Shown here piece after piece: positions 7,501-12,311 of a stretch of 12,311 bases of DNA. The notes beneath the pieces are model-generated. The model worked only from the letters and a program-made list of their open reading frames with translations. It ran no database searches and was not told the origin of the DNA. The number at the start of each line of letters is the position of its first letter. Positions within the stretch are counted from its first letter, which is position 1. The stretch spans positions 1 to 12,311 of the forward strand of contig JAEWOJ010000180.1 in assembly GCA_023399815.1 (NCBI GenBank), written 5' to 3'. Origin of the DNA: Pseudomonadota bacterium. GTDB lineage: Bacteria > Pseudomonadota > Gammaproteobacteria > Xanthomonadales > Xanthomonadaceae. A program made the translations under genes and the position numbers.

Positions 7501-7900
7501 GCAGGCGCAGCCGCTGTTGCAGTTCTTCGACGACGGCGAAGGCCAGCATGGTCCGCACCTGTTGCCCGCGCTGCCCGCCGAACAGGCGAAAAGCACCTTG
7601 AAAGCCTTGCTGCGCCTGCGTTCGCAGGGCCTGCAGGCACCGTTGCCGTTCGCCCCCTACACCGGCTGGGCGATCTACAGCGCCGATCCGGACAAGCGCG
7701 AAAAGGCCGCGCGCGAGAAGTGGAACGGCGGCGATCACAGCTGGGGCGAGCGCAACGGCGAAGCCGTGCAGCTGGCGCTGCGCGGGCGCGATCCGTTCGC
7801 CGACGCGGCAACTGCCAACAGATTTATCCACAACAGCCTGTTGATATTCACCGCGCTGCGCGAGGGCCGGGTGCTGCCGGAGCCGGAGGAACAGGCATGA
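4565..7900 (+). CDS. recC: RecC, exodeoxyribonuclease V gamma subunit
   Basis: The protein has 1111 residues, against 1122 in E. coli. RecC is the non-catalytic scaffold of RecBCD: it splits the duplex, feeds the strands to RecB and RecD, and reads Chi-type recombination signals in the exiting 3' strand. Family landmarks are LYHSNALDVL (10-19, matching E. coli VYHSNRLDVL), GIAAN-EF soon after, MVPMRLLPF (643-651) followed by a LNDGDFPRR segment, and GDRSLREDDR (688-697). As expected, no intact Walker A is seen. The start is fixed by the N-terminal match, since E. coli RecC begins about six residues before the same motif. No ribosome-binding site precedes it. The stop overlaps the recB ATG as ATGA, and the recB ribosome-binding site GGAGGA (7885-7890) is inside the end of this gene. 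Confidence 0.97.
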   Translation: MPDAPPDFRLYHSNALDVLASLLAHELCEPAPGQPLLAADTVLIPQVAMRRWLQSTLAAEYGIAANLEFLTPGEFVARALEENVPGEQDDLGAAGLHWRLYAALTDDALMRQPAMAGLRAYLAGDDPLRPWSLAAELGGVFEKYQAWRRDWLLRWEAGADADDPQAILWRRIAGGRQHRARRINEYLARFEGADRPLPRGLPSRLFAFATLNVSPDVLRVIATQARAGTLHFYLPTPTRAWWGDLQTLGERLRGGMDDPFADGENPLLQAWGAAGRDFMAVLGSYEVVHPSGEIAAYAEPEQRGGRTLDEGGLRDSLLHRLQDDLFHRRALPPAPLRPALRRDDPSVQVHACHTRLREMQVLHDQLRALLDDERFDPPLQPREIAVLAPDIDPYVPCLEPVFGGRGAGEGQIPWALADASPLQGEPLAEVFVQLLGLPVSRFGLNEILDLLASPPLASAAGLDAAAFERLHGWLQAAGARWGLDAAHRGQHQAPVDDACTWQFALDRLLLGHASGSDADLAGVAPWPELEGSALDALDALIRLLRVLARHQKSLADALPPAQWRQRLLALLEALLPETPADPATARALDRLRRLVGAFAEDAGKAGFDAPVPAEAVRAHFATVLSEADTRAPLLTGGVSFGRMVPMRLLPFRAICVLGLNDGDFPRRDPAAGLSRLTAELGTARRRHGDRSLREDDRFLFLQLLASAQDVFYLSYLGADARDGSDREPSVLVSELLDAAAAHHAEPAAARRAIVVKHPLQPFAPAAFGGDGEPRRFSYRRQWHPAAGAVAGPRRPLAPWIEGELDAPLPEALREDRLPLDALRRFLADPAGQFLEQRLGLRLAGGIDAAEDIEPLVLPEHGREHSSLQQHLLAALLEGDDANLYERLRARALLPSGALGRRQFEQLLGRIRPCADSFARWYDGTPLQSQRLEVEIDGTTVHGRIAQIHPQGLPRLQAGAPGVAWVLRSGLDWLLANAAGQAQPLLQFFDDGEGQHGPHLLPALPAEQAKSTLKALLRLRSQGLQAPLPFAPYTGWAIYSADPDKREKAAREKWNGGDHSWGERNGEAVQLALRGRDPFADAATANRFIHNSLLIFTALREGRVLPEPEEQA

Positions 7901-10900
7901 ACGCCGGGCAGACGCCGACCGACCCCTATCTCGACCTGCCGCTGCGCGGCCTGCGCCTGATCGAGGCCAGCGCCGGTACCGGCAAGACCTTCACCCTCGC
8001 CACGCTGTTCACCCGGCTGGTGGTCGAGCATGGTCTGCGCATGGGCCAGATATTGGCCGTCACCTTCACCGATGCCGCCACCCAGGAGCTGCGCAAGCGC
8101 ATCCGCGAGCGGCTGGACCTGGCCGCGCGGCTGGTGGGCGTCGAATCCGCCGACGGCGACGGCCCGGAAGTCGAACTGACCTGCGCCATCCTGCAACGCC
8201 ACCTGCAACGCGAGGACGTGACCGAGACCGCCGCGCAGCTGGCCCGGCGCCTGCGCATCGCCGCCGAGGAAACCGACCTGGCGGCGATCTTCACCATCCA
8301 CGGCTTCTGCACCCGGGTGCTGGGCGAGCACGCGCTGGAAAGCGGCCACAGCTTCGCCGCCCCGGAGCTGCTGACCAACACCCGCCCGCTGCACGCTGGC
8401 CTGGCCGCCGACCTGTGGCGCCTGCACGCCACCCAGGGCGACGCGCTGGAGGCCCTCACCGGGCTGTGGAAGAACCCGGAAGCGCTGGCCGCCGACCTGC
8501 CGGCGCTGGTCGCCGACCTGCCGCTGCTGCCGGAGGTTCCCGACGCGCCGCTGGACGACCCGCGCCCGCTGCGCGATGCGGCGGCCGCCCGCCTGGCGGA
8601 AGGCCTGGCCGCGCACGGCGCGACCTACCTGTCGCAGCTGCGCGATGCGCTGGAAGGCGGCGTGCTCAACAAGAGCAGCTACAAGGCCGACTGGATCGAA
8701 CCGCTGTTCCAGCAGTTGCAGCATTGGAGCCGGCTTCCCGACCCGGCCGCCGTCCTGGACGCGCGGCTGGAGCGGCTCACGCTCGAAGCGCTCACCGCCA
8801 GGACCAACAAGGCCAAGGCCGGCAGCACCCCGGTTTCGCCGCTGCAACCGCTGATCGCCGATCACGTGCGGGCGCAGGCGCGCGTCGATGAATGGCGGCG
8901 GCAACGTTCCACCTGTCTGCTGCACCAGCTGCGCGGCGAAGCCCGCCAGCGCCTTGCCCGCCACAAGCAGCAGTACCGCGTGCAGACCTACGACGACCTG
9001 ATCGACGGCGTGCACGCCGCGCTGGCCGGCGAGGGCGGCGCCGTCCTCGCCGAACGGCTGCGCGCGCAGTACCGTTTCGCGCTGGTGGACGAATTCCAGG
9101 ACACCGATCCGCGCCAGTGGGACATCTTCCGCCGTGTGTTCGCCGAGCCGGCCGAGGACGCCGCGCTGTTCCTGATCGGCGACCCCAAGCAGGCGATCTA
9201 CGGCTTCCGCGGCGGCGACGTGCACACCTACCTGCACGCCCGCGCGCTGGCCGCCGAAGCGCCGCGGCTGGCGCACAACTTCCGCTCGCGCCCGGCCGTG
9301 CTGCAGGCCATCGACGCGCTGTACGCCAACGCCGGCGGACAGGCCTTCCTCGACGCCCGCATCCGCTTCGAGCCGGTACGGCCCGGCGGCAAGCGCGGCG
9401 ACGGCGACTACCTGCTCGACGGCGAGCCCGCGCCGGCGCTGACCCTGCACCTGATCGACGCCGACGACGAAGGCAAGCCGCTCAAGGCCGACGATTCGCG
9501 CGCGGCCGCCACCCTGGCCTGCGTGGCCGACATCCATCGCGTGCTGTCGGCCGCGCGCGAGGGCAGGGCGCTGATCGACGGCAGGCCGGTACGGCCGGGC
9601 GACATCGCCGTGCTGGTGCGTTCGCACAGGGAGGCCACGCTGGTCCAGCAGACGCTGGCGCGGGTGGGCATCCCGGCGGTCGCCGCCGGCAAGCACAGCC
9701 TGTTCGCCACCGCCGAGGCGCACGAGCTGCGCCTGCTGCTGCTGGCCCTGCTGCAACCGGCCGACGACGGCCGCCTGCGCGCGGCGCTGGCCACCGTGCT
9801 GCTGGGCGAAAGCGCCGCCGCCATCGCCGCGATGGAGCACGCCGGCGACCGCCAGCGCCACCACCAGCAGCGCCTGCTGCACTGGCGCGACCGCTGGCTG
9901 CGCGGCGGCGTGCTGGCGATGCTGTCCGACCTGTGCGCCGGGCAGGCCGAGCGCCTGCTGGCGCTGGTGGACGGCGAGCGCCGTCTGACCAACTACCTGC
10001 AACTGGGCGAACTGCTGCAGGAGGCCGGCAGCCGCAGCATCGGCCTGCATGGCCTGCTCGACTGGCTGCAGGCGCGCATCGCCCACGCCGATGCCGGCGA
10101 CGACACCCAGCTGCTGCGGCTGGAATCGGACGCGCACCGCGTGCAGGTCATCACCCTGCACAAGAGCAAGGGCCTGGAGTACCCGCTGGTCTACCTGCCG
10201 TTCGTCGGCATCGACGGCAACGCGCCCGACAGGCGCGCGCACCGGATCGTGCACGACGGCGACCGGCGCGTGCTGCACTGGAAGATCGACAAGGACGCCG
10301 AAAGCTGGAAAGCCGCCAGCCAGCACGCCAGCGCCGAGGACGATGCCGAGACCGCGCGCCTGCTCTACGTCGGCCTGACCCGCGCCGAGCATGCCCTGTG
10401 GATCGCCGGCGGCGCGCTGGCCGGCCTGCGCGATTCGCGCCTGGGGCCGATGCTGGAAGCGCGCGACAAACTGGCCGCGCGCCCGGAAATCCACATCGTC
10501 GAAGGCAGCGTGCCCGCGCTGCCGCCGCGGCTGCCGCCTGCCGGCGAGCAGGCCCTGCCCGCGGTGCGCGGCGTGCAGCGCGCGCTGTTGCACGACTGGT
10601 GGGTGTACAGCTTCACCCAGCTCGCCCACGCCGAGGCCGGCCACGACACGTCGGCCGCCGCCACCGAGGACAGCGGCGGCGCCACCGACGAGCCGGTGCA
10701 GGCGGACGCGGCCCTGGAAGCGGAAGCGCCGGCGCCGCTGGAAGCCTTCGATCCGCGCTTCGCCGGCAGCCGTTTCGGCAACGTGCTGCACGCCGCGCTG
10801 GAAGACACCGACTTCGCAGCCTGGGCCGGCTGGCGGCCCGGCGATGCCGCGCCGCAGGGGCAGGACGGCATCATCGCCGAGGCGCTGCGCGCGGAAAGCT

Positions 10901-11562
10901 ATGCCGAGGACGACGTCGCCGATGGCGTCGCCCTGCTCACCACCCTGGTCGGGCAGACCCTGACCGTCGCCCTGCCCGAGGGCGGCGCACTGCATTCGCT
11001 GGCGGACGGCGAGCGCCGCGCCGAGATCGAGTTCCACTTCGCCATGCAGCCCACCGCCGTGCCGGCGCTGCTGGGCGTGCTGCACGCGCACGGCGTGGCG
11101 CGCGACCGCCACGGCTTCGGCGCCCGCGCCCGGCTGGAAGGGCTGATGACCGGCAAGATCGACCTCACCTACGTGCGCGACGGCCGCTGGTACGTGCTCG
11201 ACTACAAGTCCAACCGCCTGCCCGGCTACGCTCCGGCGCAACTGGAAACAGCCATGCGCCACAGCGAATACGACCTGCAGGCGCTGATCTATACCGTCGC
11301 CCTGCATCGCTGGCTGCGTTTCCGCCTGGGCGAGCGCTACGACTACGCGCGCGATTTCGGCGGCATCCGCTACCTGTTCTGCCGCGGCCTCGACGCCTCC
11401 CGCGCACCCTCGCCCGGCCTGTACGCCCACCGCTTCGCTCCGGAACTGGTGCACGCCGTGGACGAACTGTTCGCGGGAGAAAAGCTTTTGAAGCCCCTCT
11501 CCCCGCGGGAGAGGGGTTGGGGTGAGGGGCAAACGAAGCCAGCGGAGCCAGAACAACAATGA
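7897..11562 (+). CDS. recB: RecB, exodeoxyribonuclease V beta subunit (helicase-nuclease)
   Basis: The protein has 1221 residues, against 1180 in E. coli. RecB is the 3'-5' SF1A helicase and sole nuclease of RecBCD, and loads RecA after Chi. Helicase motifs: Walker A ASAGTGKT (24-31, Lys 30), motif II VDEFQDTD (397-404), motif III GDPKQAIYGFRGG (428-440), a TLHKSKGLEY motif (753-762) and LLYVGLTRAEH (822-832). An Ala/Glu-rich linker (about 917-948) leads to the nuclease domain with His 965, Asp 1089 (KIDL), Asp 1102 and Lys 1104 (LDYKSN), and Gln 1128/Tyr 1132, so the active site is complete. The normal family end is near LFAG (1191-1194). The remaining residues include LSPRERGWGEG, encoded by a palindromic repeat. 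Start overlaps recC as ATGA, with GGAGGA six bases upstream; the stop overlaps recD likewise. Confidence 0.98.
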   Translation: MNAGQTPTDPYLDLPLRGLRLIEASAGTGKTFTLATLFTRLVVEHGLRMGQILAVTFTDAATQELRKRIRERLDLAARLVGVESADGDGPEVELTCAILQRHLQREDVTETAAQLARRLRIAAEETDLAAIFTIHGFCTRVLGEHALESGHSFAAPELLTNTRPLHAGLAADLWRLHATQGDALEALTGLWKNPEALAADLPALVADLPLLPEVPDAPLDDPRPLRDAAAARLAEGLAAHGATYLSQLRDALEGGVLNKSSYKADWIEPLFQQLQHWSRLPDPAAVLDARLERLTLEALTARTNKAKAGSTPVSPLQPLIADHVRAQARVDEWRRQRSTCLLHQLRGEARQRLARHKQQYRVQTYDDLIDGVHAALAGEGGAVLAERLRAQYRFALVDEFQDTDPRQWDIFRRVFAEPAEDAALFLIGDPKQAIYGFRGGDVHTYLHARALAAEAPRLAHNFRSRPAVLQAIDALYANAGGQAFLDARIRFEPVRPGGKRGDGDYLLDGEPAPALTLHLIDADDEGKPLKADDSRAAATLACVADIHRVLSAAREGRALIDGRPVRPGDIAVLVRSHREATLVQQTLARVGIPAVAAGKHSLFATAEAHELRLLLLALLQPADDGRLRAALATVLLGESAAAIAAMEHAGDRQRHHQQRLLHWRDRWLRGGVLAMLSDLCAGQAERLLALVDGERRLTNYLQLGELLQEAGSRSIGLHGLLDWLQARIAHADAGDDTQLLRLESDAHRVQVITLHKSKGLEYPLVYLPFVGIDGNAPDRRAHRIVHDGDRRVLHWKIDKDAESWKAASQHASAEDDAETARLLYVGLTRAEHALWIAGGALAGLRDSRLGPMLEARDKLAARPEIHIVEGSVPALPPRLPPAGEQALPAVRGVQRALLHDWWVYSFTQLAHAEAGHDTSAAATEDSGGATDEPVQADAALEAEAPAPLEAFDPRFAGSRFGNVLHAALEDTDFAAWAGWRPGDAAPQGQDGIIAEALRAESYAEDDVADGVALLTTLVGQTLTVALPEGGALHSLADGERRAEIEFHFAMQPTAVPALLGVLHAHGVARDRHGFGARARLEGLMTGKIDLTYVRDGRWYVLDYKSNRLPGYAPAQLETAMRHSEYDLQALIYTVALHRWLRFRLGERYDYARDFGGIRYLFCRGLDASRAPSPGLYAHRFAPELVHAVDELFAGEKLLKPLSPRERGWGEGQTKPAEPEQQ
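11494..11529 (+). repeat. Palindromic repeat forming the 3' end of recB
   Basis: A perfect 10-bp stem (CCCCTCTCCC at 11494-11503, GGGAGAGGGG at 11507-11516) with a 3-nt loop is followed by the G-rich tail TTGGGGTGAGGGG (11517-11529). This is a widespread style of intergenic repeat whose translation, SPRERGWGEG, is recognisable in many GC-rich proteobacterial annotations. Here it is within the coding frame and encodes residues 1200-1211 of RecB. There is no T-run, so it is not a canonical Rho-independent terminator, and it sits about 40 nt before the recD start codon. Confidence 0.85.
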
Positions 11563-12311
11563 ACCTGCTGGCCACCCTCGCCAAAGCCGGCGCCCTGCGC
11601 CCCCTCGACCACGCCCTCGCCCAGAGCCTGCGCCGCCTGGACCCTGACACCCCGGACGAGGTGCTCGCCGCCGCCGCCCTGGCCTCGCTGGCCGTCGCCC
11701 AGGGCCATGCCGGCTTCGACCCCACCCGACCTGCGCGCCTGGTCGAGGCCAACCTCTCGTGGCCCGAACCGCAGGCCTGGATCGCGCAGCTGCGCGCTTC
11801 GCCCTGGGTGGCGACGCCCGAGGACGACGGCGCGGAGGCGGAGCAGGCGCCGCTGGCCTGGGAACACGGCCTGCTGTACCTGCGCCGTTACCGGGAATAC
11901 GAACGCCGGCTGGCGCTGGGCCTGCAACGCATCGGCAGTGCCGCGCTGGAACAAGGCGACCTGACGGCACTGGCTCCGCTGTTCGTGCAATTGTTCGCTC
12001 CTGCCCCCTCCCTTTTCGGCGAAGCCGAAAGGGGAGGGTCGGGGAGGGGTGCTTCTGCTTCCGACATTGAGCAAACGCCAGAAGCACCCCCTCCCAACCT
12101 CCCCCTGCCCGCTGCGCGAGCAAGGGGAGGGGAAAAAAGCCCGACGTTTCCCCCATTCCTGGCCCCGCCCGACCAACAAGCCCGCGCCGCCGCCCTCGCC
12201 CTGCGCCATGCCCTGCTGCTGGTTACCGGCGGCCCCGGCACCGGCAAGACCACCACCATCGCGCGCCTGCTGGTGCTGCTCGCCGCGCAGGCCGCGCGCA
12301 ACGACGCGCCG
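11559..12311 (+). CDS. recD: RecD, exodeoxyribonuclease V alpha subunit (partial, runs off right edge)
   Basis: 251 codons are present and the frame is open to the edge. RecD is the 5'-3' SF1B helicase of RecBCD, the fast motor that also regulates Chi response. The N-terminal domain (1-146) contains ALRPLDHALAQSLRRL, like E. coli LRPLDVQFAL. The helicase core begins with Walker A GGPGTGKTTT (224-233, Lys 230), corresponding to E. coli Lys 177. The 53-residue excess is mainly explained by a low-complexity Gly/Ser/Pro/Ala segment at about 148-202, most of it (151-190) encoded by a double palindromic repeat. The frame is intact through it, so the protein is probably still made. The ATG overlaps the recB stop as ATGA; a modest GGAG lies 11 nt upstream. 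Later helicase motifs are outside the window. Confidence 0.95.
   Translation, partial: MNLLATLAKAGALRPLDHALAQSLRRLDPDTPDEVLAAAALASLAVAQGHAGFDPTRPARLVEANLSWPEPQAWIAQLRASPWVATPEDDGAEAEQAPLAWEHGLLYLRRYREYERRLALGLQRIGSAALEQGDLTALAPLFVQLFAPAPSLFGEAERGGSGRGASASDIEQTPEAPPPNLPLPAARARGGEKSPTFPPFLAPPDQQARAAALALRHALLLVTGGPGTGKTTTIARLLVLLAAQAARNDAP
12006..12130. repeat. Double palindromic repeat (BIME-like) inserted in frame in recD
   Basis: Two hairpin units face each other. Unit one: arms 12006-12020 and 12024-12038, 14 of 15 positions Watson-Crick and the other a G-T wobble, loop GAA. Unit two, inverted: 12098-12108 pairing with 12120-12130 with one mismatch. Their inner tails form a long inverted repeat, 12038-12057 against 12079-12098 (17 of 20 positions). 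Both tails read G(T/C)(T/C)GGG-AGGGG-TGCTTCTG when oriented outward from the hairpin, like the tail of the recB repeat. No stop codon results in the recD frame. No transposase gene is present, so this is a non-autonomous element. Confidence 0.85.

Noticed and set aside
4645..7896. The recB frame remains open upstream through all of recC, suggesting a giant fusion
   Set aside because: The upstream translation is an Arg/Ala/Pro-rich shadow of recC. The RecB N-terminus aligns with E. coli at the ATG at 7897, which has a strong Shine-Dalgarno.
8016..9970. Several E. coli-Chi-like octamers GCTGGTGG in recB (8016, 8130, 9081, 9963)
   Set aside because: They arise from common codons (ctg gtg, i.e. 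Leu-Val) in a GC-rich gene, and the Chi sequence of this lineage is not known to be the E. coli one. No evidence of function can be drawn from four hits.
11494..11516. Rho-independent terminator at the recB 3' end
   Set aside because: The stem is strong but no T-run follows, it lies inside the recB coding frame, and recD overlaps directly downstream.
7735..12156. Very long antisense open frame (over 1400 codons) across recB and recD, and a similar one over recC
   Set aside because: Composition is dominated by Arg, Gln, Gly and Ala with no recognisable domain. Long antisense frames are expected opposite GC-rich genes, and the plus-strand genes are unmistakable.
1..12311. CRISPR array, tRNA or rRNA genes, integrase or phage-defence genes
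   Set aside because: No regularly spaced direct repeats, cloverleaf-like sequence or recognisable gene of these kinds was seen on either strand. The only repeats are the palindromic elements listed.

Overview
This is a very GC-rich, densely coding window (codons ending mostly in G or C), with no RNA gene, CRISPR array, insertion sequence or prophage gene visible. Protein content and repeat types point to a gammaproteobacterium of the Xanthomonadaceae (Xanthomonas, Stenotrophomonas or a relative). The clues are an mlaFEDC phospholipid-transport operon, a recC-recB-recD order without a protease gene between recC and recB, and GTAG-type REP palindromes that translate as the familiar 'SDASRDRG' or 'GATPVATG' strings. 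The genus assignment is inference.

Layout. Positions 1-2346 on the minus strand hold, in transcription order, mlaF (2346-1549, ATPase), mlaE (1409-660, permease), mlaD (552-43, MCE substrate-binding subunit) and the first 13 codons of a secreted protein, probably mlaC (40 to the left edge). Together they would move phospholipids between the outer and inner membranes. Next on the same strand is a Na+/phosphate-cotransporter-family protein with a C-terminal PhoU-like helical domain (4286-2484, TTG start). A roughly 280-bp divergent intergenic region follows. It carries a perfect 31-bp inverted pair of REP sequences, an A/T-rich tandem octamer and candidate promoters facing both ways.

The plus strand from 4565 to the right edge is a recC-recB-recD operon with ATGA overlaps at both junctions. 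It encodes the heterotrimeric RecBCD helicase-nuclease for double-strand-break repair and degradation of linear DNA. RecB has all visible helicase motifs and the complete nuclease active site. RecD is cut by the window edge just after its Walker A motif.

The most interesting signal is intragenic repeat material inside this operon. A palindromic repeat forms the last roughly 20 codons of recB, just before the recD start. A double head-to-head copy (about 125 bp) lies in frame inside recD, between the N-terminal domain and the helicase core, and adds about 50 residues relative to E. coli RecD. The three copies share one architecture: a variable stem-loop followed by a conserved G-rich tail. I see no undescribed gene system here. 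The unusual content is the repeat elements domesticated within a core DNA-repair operon.
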